DNA of 64,000 nucleotides from Stratiolaelaps scimitus (GCA_019614645.1 JABWDB010000016.1:6343501-6407500); one strand, 5' to 3'; shown: positions 47,950-60,874, counted from the first letter of the stretch. Program-made: numbers and translations. The notes: a model not told the origin generated them from the sequence alone.

Positions 47950-48288
47950 AGGGATGAAAAATATCCGTAACCCACATAGAAATGTAAGCTTGCAAACGTT
48001 GTGTCATACATTTATTTTATATTGCTCTGTGTGTCTCCATAATGGCCTTATTGTGTGCATACGCGTTCGCGCAATTTTTTTCCGTTCAGCCAATCCCTGA
48101 ATGTATTAACATCGCTGTTCCGCAAATGTGGCAGCTTAGCCCATCTGTGTGATGGTCCATTTGCAAATGACATTTTAATGTCTAGTCTGAAACGTCCCAC
48201 CTTAGTTTAGCTCTCAGTGCCATGCGAGTGATGTGGTCTGTACGTCTGGTTGGCTTACGAAGCGGTGAAGAAAAAAACGTACGTACAT

Positions 48289-48303
48289 AAAAAAAAAAAA
48301 AAA
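48289..48303 (+). repeat. poly-A run (A15)
   Basis: Fifteen A. GTACGTCTGGTT just upstream (48239) matches the right arm of the MITE-like element, so this may be a decayed relative, but the opposite arm was not found. Confidence 0.7.
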
Positions 48304-48888
48304 CGAAAACATAGAATACAATATAAAAAATATGAACATGTACAATTAAAATCTTGTTAAGTCAAATGACATGGGTATACCCAGAATACACTGCACACAA
48401 CCGTATTCAGGTTCACTGGTTATGTTTTTTTATAAAGAACCATCCGGCCTCACTCAACCTCAAAGGAAAAGCCATGCTTATGCTTAAGCAGCCGGTGTGG
48501 CTGTGTTCGTGTTTTGTCTTCCTCTGACCTGTCCGTATCCCTCCGTGGCCAGCTGTCGCACCTGAATACTTTGAATAGAACAGTGGCTTGTTAAAATTAA
48601 TCTTCTTTTCTTCGGACATTTACTGGGAAAAGGAGAGAGGGATCTGCTTTGTCACTTTGCGTCTGAGTTCACCTTGAGCAAGAAGATAATAAGGCATGTA
48701 CAGCGGACAAGAGTGCGAGCTAATATTAATACGAGAACAGATGAACCTTCGCTCTTCTGATCCATGGACAGAGTGTTTGATGAAATGTGAAATGCATGAC
48801 AAAATGTCGGTCATCGACTTTCGACAAGTGGATTTGTAGGTAGGCAAGATTTATGTTCAGCTATTGAAAGGTCACTGGATTTTTCGCG

Positions 48889-49232
48889 GCCTATTTGAGG
48901 TTGTGTAAATCGCATGTAGTTCCGCTTCTCGTGTATGCTTGTGTTATTTGGGATCCGATCAGAAGTGGTGGACATGCAACTGCCTGAGAAGATGCAGGTA
49001 CGCTTTGTTGCAGAGTTGAGGCCAGATGTGGTTTAGACAGCCACTCAAGCGAACTTTTATAAAAATTATTCGCGGTAGGATGAACGACGATGGTTTAAAG
49101 CAATCTATAATAGGAAAATTGCCAGAAACGAATCTCGTTTTATTGAACTTTTCGACATCAAGCAGAGCAGGGTTTATTGTTAAGCCTAAGATGACAGTCC
49201 TCACCAAGAAAATCTGTCATATGTTCATGTAG
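48889..49232 (+). mobile_element. LINE relic: RT thumb / C-terminal fragment
   Basis: The frame from 48889 reads AYLRLCKSHVVPLLVYACVIWDP. The last part matches the conserved LLEYASVVWDP signature near the end of Jockey/CR1-type reverse transcriptases. After a stop the homology shifts frame to QLPEKMQVRFVAEL (cf. LEKVQRRAARFI) and then to a basic stretch from 49026. The frameshifts show a dead copy. It is a different part of the protein from the relic at 44440 and on the other strand, so a separate insertion. Confidence 0.5.
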
Positions 49233-49349
49233 CGGGTGGTCAGACACATGAATTAACACTAGAACGTGTAAATAACAATCCGAATATTCAGAATGACCAA
49301 GCAAGCTAATGGATTGATCCGATTTTTGTATTCTGTACATACTACTCTA

Positions 49350-51490
49350 GCATCTAGCATCCATCAATTTAGTTTCATCTTCGCCAATGAAGAGATATAT
49401 CATAACAAGCAAAAATGTGTTTGCATTGAATGAATCGGCAAGTGACTACTATTTCGATTCTCATAAAAACTAATGTAAATGCCCTCTAGCATAGGATTCG
49501 TCTTCTACCTCTAAGCTAATCTACCATCGCAGCGGTCTCCTTACAGAACGTGAAGAAAAACGCTACCAATATTTAAAGACGCAGACCAATTATAGCGAGA
49601 CCGACACACGCACAGTCTTTGCAATATGATACCCGAACGTTTAAATATGATGGAAAACAGTGAAGTCTTCGATGAACGAGCCGAACACGGCTCAATTTGT
49701 TCAGTCAACTCGGGTAGACGACTCGTAGCGAGCTAACCGTCTCGTGAATTTTAGAAAGTTCTCGTTCGTCGAAACTTGCAAGACAGCGCACCATTATAAA
49801 TAGTTTAGGCTTCCACGACCGGCTCCGGTGTATTTCAAGTTCACGTATGATTTAACCGAACTGGGGATGCTGATAAGAGTCTCATGTTGCGTCCGCCAAA
49901 AAGGGTTGTTGCTTTTGGCGCAATCGATTTTCGCGCTCTTCCAAAGGAAACCACTGTTCGGCAGTTATCATCCTGTGATACCACATAATGGTGCGTCTCC
50001 AAGGCAATCGAGTTTAAAAGAGTTGTTTTTTCCATAGGGTAGAACTGTGATAACCGGTCTTAAGCTATGCGTGCAAGGACTACCGCTAGCTCTGAACATC
50101 ACTTGCGAGGCAGGCAAGCAGGTACGTGGACCCGACAAGATCCAACAACGCCCCCGAATGGGCAATACATGATTGTAACGAATACGCCATTTATAATAGC
50201 AAAACAATTACTTTACTCTCACTGGGCTCCAGATTTTCTTGTGGCCTTTCGTGTCGGAGCCACCTCAAAGCTATGGACACTCAACCAGGTATCGCCACGG
50301 TCGCATGCAACATGCTGGGTATTTGTTAGGACATTTATTATATAATGGGCATGGTCTGTAGATTGTCTCATATGACATGTACAGCGGGCTCTGGATTTCT
50401 TTTATTGTACCTGTCTAGGGAAACTGCCCGTTCGCCTGTGCGAATCACCGCTGTGATTTGAAAACATTGAAGCATTGGAAAGTAATGCACAGAGAAAATT
50501 GGCAGTTTCTCCGATACAATATCCGTTTCCAGTCGTCGGCTAACAGACAACGAGAAGAACCACTACATTAAAATGAATAATGGTTCAACTGCGACCGACA
50601 CAAATAGAATTTATCCATTTTGGACAATATCCTACGTGGAAATAGAATCTGGAAATCGGCCTATAGATGATAGGCTGAAACATTCGATGGCCTCACATTC
50701 GAGGTGGTGCTTGAACAAGATCAAGCGAGCTACAACTCTTGTGGATTGGCTGTCAACGTCAACTGTTTAGTGTCAGATTAAGATAGTTGGTGCCAGATTA
50801 GCAACTTAGGTTAGCGCACGCGTCTAGTCGCAGACGAAATCTAAATTGTCAACAAAATAGCTTAGTCGAACGATAAAATATATACATGTGTATTAGGCCT
50901 ATAACATTTTTGTAAATTATTCCAAAAATATGTGTTCGAACTTCGTGATTATCCGTTTTTTTCTTTTCGAGTACATTTTACGTCACAAAAGGTTTACATT
51001 GCAAGCAACATTGTTTGACACCCAGCATCAAACCTATCGGACACTCTCTTGATAAAGATCCCTTGATTTTATTAAGACATTTTAGAATACAAAATAGCGC
51101 GCTGATTTTCCATGATACATAAGTGGCGTACGCATTGATACTCATCTGCTTGCCCATAGACTCAACATGAATATATTAAAAAAAAAAGGGCTTTCAGGCT
51201 GACTCTCAGCCAACATTTAACGTCCACGGTACAACTGCTTTTAGCATTCCCTGAATATATTGGAGCCTATAATACTATTGTCCAATGCGGGCAATTTTTC
51301 CGCCCTCTGAGCTTATCCAACAAACTTGTAAGGTTTAGTTTCATTCATCACCAAAACAACATATATCGTGGACATCGTTCAATAGCTAGGGTATGTAATT
51401 CAGTTAGCTAAACTTGTATAAAAACTTGTTTTGCGCCTTGCTCAAAAATACAAGTCTCCGCTGACATATTGCGTAACCTGTAATTCATAG
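49350..51490. other. no supportable gene
   Basis: Short overlapping frames at 49828-50345 only. Nothing recognisable. Confidence 0.35.
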
Positions 51491-51589
51491 CCTTTTCTAT
51501 TGGGAGAACACTTTTTTTTTATATATCGTTTATTGGCTCATTGTATTTATCATTTATATAATCTTATTTTTTCAATGAATGATATTTTG

Positions 51590-52140
51590 CAACGACGTTT
51601 CAGCTCCAAATTGTTGTCGGTTGGTCATCACTGTCGAGTGATACCGATGATACTTAACAGACTCCGTTGTCGATGCTTCGGTCACTTTCGACGCCTCCGG
51701 AACTCGTTTCTATCGAAGGTCGCCTCTGGTACCCTACCCACATACTATGGCGAGTTAGTAAAGGAGAGGGCCAGTGAGTATCCCTACGTCTTGGAAGGTG
51801 GGTGGACCAAGAGGGCTTTGGGGATTACTAGACGAGTTATGGCGAAGCCTTGTGGCCTCGACTGGGCTCGATCTCAATACTGTGCGTTCCTGCAGTAGAA
51901 CCTGGTTGGCCCCACGGGCCTTGTGGCCTTATTCAGCCTAACCAGGGTCGAGGTGTGCGTCAAACTTTCCGAGTGAGCTGCTGCCCGAGGGACCTATGTC
52001 AGTAGAAGGCACTCCTTCCACCTTGAAGTCGGGAAGGCACCCCCTCCATCTCAACCCTTCATCGAGTAGCTGCGGCGTGTACACGTCATGCATTACAGCC
52101 GAGGGGAGGACGGCTTTCTTACCTGAAGGGAAAAAAAAAC
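51590..52140 (+). mobile_element. probable LINE relic: 3' end of ORF2 and 3' UTR
   Basis: The frame 51500-51898 contains NRLRCRCFGHFRRLRNSFLS. That follows the RLRWFGHVxRM pattern found at the C-terminus of many RTE/CR1-type LINE proteins. It ends with GLDWARSQYCAFLQ and a stop, where intact elements have a similar W/A/R-rich tail. About 240 bp of GC-rich sequence follow, then an A9 run (52131-52139) that may be the degraded tail. Assigned from pattern memory; a database search would settle it. Confidence 0.4.
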
Positions 52141-52302
52141 AGGTTGGTGTGAGAAAAAAACGTTATTGTACAGTGTATTTTGTGCCGGGACACCTGCTGG
52201 TAATATTCTATTTTTCTCCTTTGGTGTTCATTAAAAATCAATGAAACGCTCGTTCCCCTAGCGAACAGCACCTGTGTTTTACATGTGTACAATTTGTTAA
52301 GA

Positions 52303-52319
52303 CTATATATATATATATA
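52303..52319. repeat. (AT)8 microsatellite
   Basis: Uninterrupted AT units. Confidence 0.85.
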
Positions 52320-52329
52320 CGTTAAGGTG

Positions 52330-53400
52330 TGGTTTATTTAGTATATACAATATATATATTTGAAACATACAACAATTCGAGAATTCATTGGGCACATGCG
52401 CTTATTCTTCAAGTAGTTTTCCTTTACGACATTAGTTTTTCGCTGGCTATCTCTCAATCCACCACTTTTAATGCTACTAGTTTTTTAACCCATTTAGACC
52501 AGACTGAATCTTTAGGAGCTCACAATTGTGGAATAAGAAGATGAAAACATATCGGTTGAATGGTGTGTATTTAACTGAGATATTCAAATAACGTACTAGA
52601 ATAGTATAAGTATAGTGTGCACGAAATGGATGAGATTTTCGGTAGGTCAAAGGCATCATTCGAAGCGAGCTCTATCGCAGGGTTCATAAAGTGACCCATT
52701 CGAGATTTCCTGCTTTTCGTTCCGGTAGAATCCACTTTCGATAAGTTTGAACGTTACCCAGTGTTAAGTATATATGCTGTACGATTTGCTCAGCCAATGA
52801 TTTGAATTGACGGGTTCCTTTGCCTTCAGAACTATCAAGGGAAACTATGTATAACCATCTGTGGCCCAAAAAGGTTATAATAGCTTCTAAACAAATGCTA
52901 ACGTCGATATCTTCATAATGGAGGATCAGAGGTCCACCCTGGCATGATTGAAATGAATCTACAACGAGGCGTATCCATGTCACTGTACCTATGATGGTTC
53001 CAGCTAGATCAACAGCTGACAGAAGCTAAACCGAATGTGTTCAACATCGTGCATATATTTACATAACGGCGATGTCTGTTAACTCCCCGCAGAACCACGC
53101 ACATCAAATACAGTACAGGTGTCCACAGGTATCCGAGTCATTTAACACGTATGGGAGTGGTCCGTGCTTAAATTTGAACGATACCAATCAGCGATACCAA
53201 CTCGGGTTGTGCTCCTCGTTCGTCTTTCCTATTTATCTATCTATACCTCGGCTGACGTGCTTTGCCATGTACGACCTTTGCACATAGTAATTCCTGCCAC
53301 TGTAAGCCAATGTGGGGAACGGCATAAACAGCGGCGGCGCAGGTGTGCCGACGCTGCAGACCAGCAGGATCTATGGGTCATGAATTGAAAGTAAGAGTGG
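52330..53400. other. no supportable gene
   Basis: A 99-codon minus-strand frame (52684-52983) is unrecognised. Nothing else. Confidence 0.3.
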
Positions 53401-53411
53401 TAGATATAGAG

Positions 53412-53430
53412 GGAGAGAGAGAGAGAGAGG
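53412..53430. repeat. (GA)9 microsatellite
   Basis: Nearly uninterrupted GA units. Confidence 0.85.
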
Positions 53431-53439
53431 CATACACAT

Positions 53440-54940
53440 AGGGATTGAGAGAGAAAGCCAGACGAAACAATGTTTCCCGAAGGGCACGTTCCGTCCGCGT
53501 AATGTGTTCGGCGCGTGCTCCAATGCCTGGACGGTGACTCGTGCTGGCCCCTTCTGAGATGGGTCTGGCGGCACGGCCAGTGCGACCAGGTCACAGCGGT
53601 GCATCAGAGCTCACTCCCATACGTAGTCATACATAGCGCTACCGAAAAGGCTTCCACGGAAAAGGTTCCTAAAGTTTTCCAGCTTAGCTGAAGCTTTGGC
53701 CAGGGTTCTTACGAATTCCCCCCCTCACTCACATTGGCCCGATCGCTTGCAAAATTTGCTACTTCGATGTTTCCTCGTTCGATGGCGGCGCCGTTTGCTT
53801 CGACGACTGCGTTTTCGCGTCAAGCCCGCCAGTCAGCTAACCATGTACTAGGTACTGGGTTTTGAGTACCGCCTTGATAGGGCGGTCGAAATCACTGCAC
53901 GTGACCCATAACCCAAGGACGGAACCACTCGGTGGTTGTGTGTCCTGTTCAGATAGTCTTCATACCGTACAACGGAAGTGTTCACGTTTGCGAAGTTACT
54001 GAACCGGGATTGAGCGGTTTTCTGCTATTTTTTCTATTATATATGCCTGGGCGCATATTGGAGGGAGCAGCAAAATCAGTCCCATCTCATCTTTTTCCGT
54101 TACCTCTCCCTTTTTCTAGCTTTCTTTAGCTGGCATGAGATGTCTGCACACGCCTCTCTGCTCGTCCGTGGTGAGTGGTCGTTGTTCACAGGTTTTGCGT
54201 GCCCCGAAGCCAGTTGCAGCCCCCCACGGTCTCAGTTATTGCAATGAAAGGATAACACACAAGGAAAACATGCTCGCGCGCTGTGCCGAAGCCGAAAAGC
54301 CTCACAATCTCTTTAACTCACCACCACCATAAGCGGCACTGGCTTGAAAAGGGCAAGCCGAAAGCTGGCAGAGGGCTCAAGTGTGAGACGCGGTCATCTG
54401 CCTGCCTGACCGTTTCCACACCGAATTCTCTAAGGAAACTATTCCTATGAAAGAGACAGACACAAGGGAAGTGAGTGCGGAAGGGATGGACGAAGACGAC
54501 CCTAGTGGCTGACTCAGGAGCGGGGGTAAGTGGCAAAAACAGGCTGGTTGGTCGTGGTCAGACCAGCTGGACACAGCATGCTAGAGGCTGCATCAAGTTC
54601 TGCCAAGCTGGGGGAACTGCCTATACGTGCATGGGGCCGTGGACGTCATGAAAGAAGATCTTTCCCCAGTGAAGAACGCCCCCGCTGCTCTTCAGGACTT
54701 TTTCCTTTCTCTCCATATACGTATACGTAAACCGTTGTCGGTGGGTTTCTGTTGCCGTTACCCCTGCAGTTTGCAGCGTTCACTCTCATCGTGCTATCCC
54801 TGGCACGCTTTAAGTAGGGACACGAGTCCGGACGTCAGTATCTCGTTTCCTTAGGTGGCTCTTCTGAGAAGAAGACGATGAAAAAGAAGACGCTTTTCCT
54901 TTTCCTATCTCACTTCCCCACCCCTGCCCTTTCCATGTAC
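53440..54940. other. GC-richer stretch with weak coding signals
   Basis: Short frames only. A 76-codon + frame (54627-54854, true ATG) begins MHGAVDVMKEDLSPVKNAPA. A minus-strand donor-like AAT|GTGAGT occurs at about 53733. None has both splice ends or a recognisable domain. Confidence 0.2.
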
Positions 54941-54956
54941 GACACCTTGGTAAGAG

Positions 54957-55232
54957 TTGCATCCTCCGTTCAAGCTAAAGACTGCTTTAGCTAGGTCATA
55001 TAAACGACTTAGGACAGGATTGCTCCTTGGTCCATTTGACCCCTTGTTGGAAAGTGTGGAATCCACCCTGCCATCCATTCAACAACGTCTGCGAAGTTGT
55101 TATCCTATCGTCACTCATGATCCAGTGCCACCACGACATCCTGTGCCGGTGGGCCACGTGCCTCACAAGGGTAACAGCAAAGAACGAAACGCAGTGGAAA
55201 CAGGAACACAGTTTGAACCCAGCCATGACTAA
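54957..55232 (+). CDS. 91-codon frame, unrecognised, possible exon
   Basis: Starts at TTG after a stop, so it could only be an internal or last exon. Reads KLKTALARSYKRLRTG, then a Pro/His-rich segment and stop at 55230. No known domain. Confidence 0.15.
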   Translation: MHPPFKLKTALARSYKRLRTGLLLGPFDPLLESVESTLPSIQQRLRSCYPIVTHDPVPPRHPVPVGHVPHKGNSKERNAVETGTQFEPSHD

Positions 55233-55239
55233 GACTACC

Positions 55240-56570
55240 TTAACCATACTTCCCCTCAATGTTTAATGTTCCCGGCGCGTCACAACCACTTATGGTAAAA
55301 TTCAGTCAGATAGAACTAACTAACGTGTGCCGATACAAGCCAAAGTAGTTGCGTTAAGGTAGACTGATACTTTAGCTGTTTTGCCTGCCACAAGAATTTC
55401 GTCTAGCTCTGCCATAGCTATAATACGATACTGCTTTAGCCAACTCGGACCACCTGAACAGCAGCCGTGGCACGAATTACCCTGAAAAGCGAATCCAATT
55501 CACCATCAGGATTCTAGTCACGAAGCGTGGCACAGCACGAAAGTAGAGAGGCAGGAATATAGGCAAAATCAACTCCCATACAAAACTCAATGGTCGGCTA
55601 GATGAAAGCGTGAAGGGCAAAAGCACCGCTATAGCGGTGAGGATTGTGCACGGCGAATGCTAGAAAGAAAGTATTGGGACTGGCGAAGCTGATGCACAAG
55701 CTGAGATTTATCTGCTGGCATCTATTTTCCTCCGAGATTGCCCCGGTCTGTAGTCGTCGCTGGTCGTTCCTAGGGAAGAAAGGCCAGGTCGCTTTAGATT
55801 CCCGGCCAACGATACTTTCACGGATAGAAGGGCGAAGGGCCACTCCGTTGGGTGACCGAGGCCGCAACATATGATTTGTGGATGTCAATACTAATTATCC
55901 AAGTGGTTCAACTTTAAGATTTGTGTTTCTCACTTTGGGCCAGAAACTCGCTGTATATGTTGTATCAAGGACATACGTTCAGGCATCCCACAACGAGATG
56001 GATCGTCATTCTCATTTTATCAGCTCGCCAGGATTTATGACTAGATGTTACTTGTTGCCTCTTGTTGATAGAAACGCGGTGGAGTTGCGGTGGAGTTGCG
56101 CAAGCGTCAGCCCCGAACTGCTAGTCTATGCTATCAGATGCGAGTCTCGACTTTCATCGCTAAAGACAGACGAAGCACTAGCTAGATACGAGCAAATCAA
56201 GCCTATGACAAATTTGAACAAATCATCATTGAAGGTCAGAGACTACGGTGTATTTCACCAACGAAACCACACGGTGCTGTCATTCCATTGTCCTCCACTC
56301 CACCATTTGCAAATGATTATATGATCTTCAAATTATAATATAATATGATCGTTAAGTGCACGCAAAGTTAATTTATTGACATTTCAAACGGTTTAGGTTC
56401 AATTTGCTTGAAATGCATTTTGACACGATATCGAGGGAGATGCAATACTTCGTATTATCCTAACGATGTGGCGTATGTTGCTGAAATATCTGCAGCATTT
56501 GCGGCTTAAGGTTTCGTATTTACGCGCTTTGGAACAACACGGCACCTTCTCCGAAATTTAAAAAAAAACA
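55240..56570. other. no supportable gene; one 148-codon frame
   Basis: A + frame (55878-56324, GTG start) of 148 codons has a protein-like tail (DEALARYEQIKP) but no recognisable domain or splice ends. A tandem GCGGTGGAGTT x2 lies at 56076-56097. Confidence 0.25.
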
Positions 56571-56581
56571 GTGTTTTCAGT

Positions 56582-56587
56582 TTTATT
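56582..56587 (-). terminator. AATAAA polyadenylation signal (candidate)
   Basis: AATAAA on the minus strand about 77 bp beyond the stop (56664) of the two-exon model. Confidence 0.25.
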
Positions 56588-56663
56588 CTACTCTGCAGGT
56601 ATCTAAACAAAAACGTACCCACGGCAATCTGAGACTGCTTTCTGAACATTTTACATTATAAAG

Positions 56664-57218
56664 CTAAATCCCTACTCCAACGTTCGACGCGAGACTCAGG
56701 TCCATTTTGTGAGGAGTGTACATACGCGTTGTGATTTCAATATCGCTAGTCGTATTTGTTTGTGGCAACCGTACTGCACTGACAGGCTTCATGAATAAGC
56801 TAAACCTCGCACTGTAATAACATCTACATTGCCTGGCCGCACCGACAAGCTTGCCCACAAATTCATCAGTGTCTCTCCCAAACGAAGCGTGCGCTTCAGT
56901 AGCGAGGCTGTACTTCGACTACGGCTATGCACACATTCATATATATTATACATACATATGGTTGTTGGGAAACTATCCTGTTGGTCGTACCTTTTCAGCA
57001 AGGTGGGCGATGCGTCTTCCGTAGGTCTGAACGAACACACGCAAGCTGCTCAAAACGTCAGGTCTATATACTTTTTTGACCTCTACCCCCTCTTCCTCTG
57101 TATACGGCTTGCCTCCGTGCTGCATGAGGACATTTGCCTCAATGGAACACTGTCGCAAAAACGCATCGCTGGTACGAGGAAGGCACAACGCTATGAGACC
57201 ACGCCGTTCCCATGCCAT
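56664..57218 (-). CDS. candidate two-exon gene, unrecognised, ~158 aa
   Basis: Exon 1 runs from ATG 57218 to 56991 (76 codons) and ends at AAG|GTACGA. Its second half (HGGKPYTEEEGVEVKKVYRP and on to RRIAHLAEK) has strong coding-type codon use. A 78-bp intron (56990-56913) ends in AG. Exon 2 starts in phase as YSLATEAHASFGRDTDEFVG and is open to a stop at 56664. A TATA-like GCTATAAAGG lies about 135 bp upstream and AATAAA about 77 bp downstream. Weak points: alternative acceptors exist within 12 bp, short upstream ATGs lie in the leader, and a 176-codon frame occupies the opposite strand. No domain recognised. Confidence 0.33.
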
Positions 57219-57351
57219 TATCCCTTCATAATCCTCTCAATAGTAGTTCTACTATCACAGATTTTAATACACCCTTTTGTCGAGGAATCATTACCCTTTG
57301 AAGTGGTCTCTGCTAAAGAAAGTCACTCATTTGATAAAGAACGTCATTATC

Positions 57352-57359
57352 CTTTATAG
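57352..57359 (-). promoter_or_regulatory. TATA-like box (candidate)
   Basis: TATAAAGG on the minus strand, correctly oriented for the model starting at 57218. Isolated TATA words are common, so weak. Confidence 0.2.
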
Positions 57360-57698
57360 CGCGATGTATCATTCACCATACGTGGGTAGTAGTCCGCTAG
57401 CATGTTTGCTCTGTCGAAAGAGATTCAATGCTGTTTGTGTAGCACTGTACGCGCGTGTAGGTAGCAGACACAGTGCGATGTGAATAGTTTGGCCGGTGCG
57501 TGTGGGTGTCGCAGGTCGGGACATTTGCAACGACATAGCTTTGGGTTTGTGAGCAGAGCCAGAAATCGCCAGTTTAGCGACCTTGTCAAGGCATTTGCGT
57601 GATGCACACAACAACTACGAGCTCCAAGTAAAAGAATCTGAAAGTGTATCAGTCATATAAAGTAAGACCCATCCGACACTCCGACACTTTGCTTCTAG

Positions 57699-57803
57699 AC
57701 AGAAGGTCGGGCAGCACCAGCGGAAGTAGCAGCGGCCGCAGGAGATTTCGTCCCGAATGCAAGACGCGCCACGCCAGTCGGCCTGAGTGTGCAGCATGGC
57801 TAA
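57699..57803 (+). CDS. candidate short terminal exon, 34 codons
   Basis: Follows a pyrimidine-rich acceptor, GACACTTTGCTTCTAG (57698). Reads TEGRAAPAEVAAAAGDFVPN and on to TAA 57801, with purine-first codons. The acceptor's AG is itself the stop that closes the frame upstream, which weakens the case. GC-rich minus-strand frames overlap. Confidence 0.15.
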   Translation, partial: TEGRAAPAEVAAAAGDFVPNARRATPVGLSVQHG

Positions 57804-57809
57804 CATCCT

Positions 57810-60800
57810 GAGCTCCGGTGCATGTTGGTACAGGCAGCAACTTTGCGGCGGCGGCGCCGGCACCGCCAACGATGAGCGAGCTGTAAACGCAACTTCCTGT
57901 TAGAAGTGCCGACGAACAGCAGGAAGTGAACATCTGACGAGTGGATCCGAAAAGGTTTCGGATGGCATCGTGAAGCCACTAGGCTCAATTTTTCTTCGCT
58001 TCTAGGTGTCCTTCATGTGTGTGCGCCGAAAATGTCACCCCCAGCAGTTACAGTATAACAAATCTAGTACACATACGCATAGACAGCTTATAGCAACTGA
58101 TTCAAGAAAACGCAAGTAGCTGGAACGGAAAAGGACAAACCGATGTAACCATTTAGCCGCACTAAGGTCCCGTCCTTGTGAACTATTATCTACACATATT
58201 TTAACTGAAAGTTCCTCGAGTAGCACCCTTGAAAGGCACCCACATCGAGAAATTCGACCTGGCGCGTGAGAAGTGCATAGGCTGACCATAGAAAAGCATA
58301 CGGCCACACAATGATGGAAATTTCAGTGTTGGTATAAATGTTATTGACCTTTTCGGGTGATTTTAGCGAAGAAAAATGAGTAATGACAGCTCTTTGTTTT
58401 GAAAGAATAAAGGCAAGCCCCCTGCTGGGGCTGATCTCCGGCTGACCGACTGTGAGAATAATAGTGGTAGTTGACCTATAGCGCTCTAGACTGAGTTGGA
58501 AGAGAGATGCGCCTTCGGCGCTAAAGCTGGCACCAAAGGCGCCTTCGTAGTTTAGTCGAATACAGGGCTGTGGGTGCTAACGCAGGGCAACGGAACAGTG
58601 TTAACATAATGCAATTCGGGCTGTTAAGCTGATTTTCGCCAAAGCCTCCTAAAATGCTTGCCCCAGAGAAACTACTTGATCAAAGTAATTGGAAATTTTT
58701 CTGTGCAAGCACAAATTGCCGTTTAGTTGTATAAAAGCTACGAAGTGTTGGTGACACGAACGTCAACCGAAGGCACCTCACTATGCAAGTGATTGAATGA
58801 GGCACAATGTGCGTTTAACTGAAACGCATGAAAGTATAGCAACAGTTTGAAGAGCGTCAATTCGCCATAAAAAGATCATATAGAGGGGACCAGCGTCCCT
58901 ACACAGCCTTGGAAACATGCTCATACAAAAGTCACAAGCGCATTTCGACGAGAGCCAACGGACACGGCACAACTCAAACGTTCGACGTGGTTTATTATTT
59001 ATGCTGTGAAATAGCTCTTTATTGTACGAGATATTAAAGGTGAATAAGATATTGACCGCACAGTGAGTTTCAATGGAGCGCAGTGCTACGAATTTTGACG
59101 GCTAGATTTGTATCTTGTGCAATATACACCTGTCGAGGAAGAATCTGGACAATATAATAGCATTATTTTACAAGCATCACATTTAGCGCGTATGATGTTT
59201 GGTATATGTATTTAAAAAGTGCACCCTTTAATTGTCCGCCCGTACAACTGGCGTCAAGAACTTCGGGTTTTTTTCCGCTGAATTTTTTAAATTGATTGCG
59301 ACTCCGATGCGGCTAACGGTACTCGACTTCTCCACCTGACCTTAGTCATCTAGCCATGGTATTCGATTTCGCTAATCGGATGTCTAGATTTAGCCTTCAT
59401 TGAAAAGCTCGATGGGATGAAGCATACAGGTCTGTCCGACTAACCTTGTGGGGCGTCTTACATTCTATTAGCTACACTCAGCTTATTCCTGTCGCAGGCT
59501 ATTTATTGTCTGTTCTTCACACTAGACTACCGATTCTAGCCTCTCGTCGAAGCATGAGATACTAATTACTATGATGGCCTTCGTTAGTAGAAAGCAACAT
59601 ATGAATGTTAGGGAGAGAACCATTATATATTAGGCAACTACTTGCCGTAATTTCAATTCTAGATGCGAATTAATAATGGAACAAAATTAATTTCGGCAAC
59701 ACTGTTGCAAGGGAAATATTGAACCGCTACATATACCGGTGCAGAATCGAAACCTGAATAAATTTGACTGAATAAATTTAAAAAGTCAAAAATTCACAGT
59801 GACCACGCTCCGAGGCATTTGAGCGTATTCGTGCTAGATATTATTTACACACCTTCTATGATAGATCACTCATCATACATCATGTCGTCATCAATTATTT
59901 ATTAAATAACATTTGATTTAAATTATTTAATAAGGTAGATAGTCATGAAATCGCGTCAGAATAATATGATATCGTGCGTAAATACAATAAGTTTACGTCT
60001 CGCACGTGCGTACACACACACATACACACACCAGCACGATCGATAGTACTCATACAGCAGCATAAGCAGCAGCATATCTGCCCAGTAGCAGCAGTAAAAG
60101 CTTACTGTGGATGATTGCAAGATTACCATAGATGACTACGATGCGAAAAATCGCTGAATACACACGTACACACATAGGCACACTTAACACTCATAAGGTC
60201 GAACATCTACGAGGTGGCAGCGAAGCAGCAGCTGAAATATAGGCACATCGTGAAATGAGGACTGCAGGTTTATCCACTTGCCTGTCACAAATAGGAACAG
60301 TAAATATTCCACACAAAATCACTTGTCTATCCGTTCAATGATACAACAATTACATCTCCCTGCGGATGTGTAATTAATGAAAACGTCCCATCACCGCTTT
60401 CGCAGCAGAACTGTAATCGATCGGCGCGTTCGAATCAGACGAAAGAAGTAACATGAATGAGCTCGGCTTGAACACAAAAAAAAACATCAAGCCCTGCTCA
60501 GTGTCGGGGCCGCTGATCGATGTTACCGCCGCTGTGTTTTACAGTCAACGAAAGGGGAAGCCACACTCCGATGACTTCGTGTCGATCCGTGTGTCCTTCT
60601 TGAATTATAAATAGGAAACTCGGCTCGTTGAGAGATCGCTGAACTCAACCCTCTGATAACCGCAGCGGGCAGCCGAGTGTGGCGTACGCTCACACTGTCA
60701 TAGTAGCTAGCGACGTCTACCCGTTCAAGTTCAGCAAGGGCTCACGTAAGATGTTCACGCATGACAAGTTGACAGTATACACGATAGACGAAGGTTGCGG

Positions 60801-60870
60801 GCGACGATGTATGCTGGTGTCTGCAAGCCGAGACCGGTGACGAAAAACACAGGTACTCCACAGGTCAGCA
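57810..60870. other. no supportable gene
   Basis: AT-rich, with CA repeats at about 60013-60032, a small direct repeat (TGAATAAATTT x2, 59757-59780) and an AT palindrome listed separately. 60.0-60.7 kb is rich in CAG-like words but has no sustained frame. Confidence 0.35.
59899..59933. repeat. 11-bp AT-rich inverted repeat
   Basis: TTATTAAATAA and its exact complement TTATTTAATAA, 13 bp apart. Confidence 0.7.
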
Positions 60871-60874
60871 TGGT

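Noticed and set aside
56829..57359. 176-codon plus-strand frame
   Set aside because: TTG start and weaker codon pattern than the minus-strand exon it overlaps. Possible, but not preferred.
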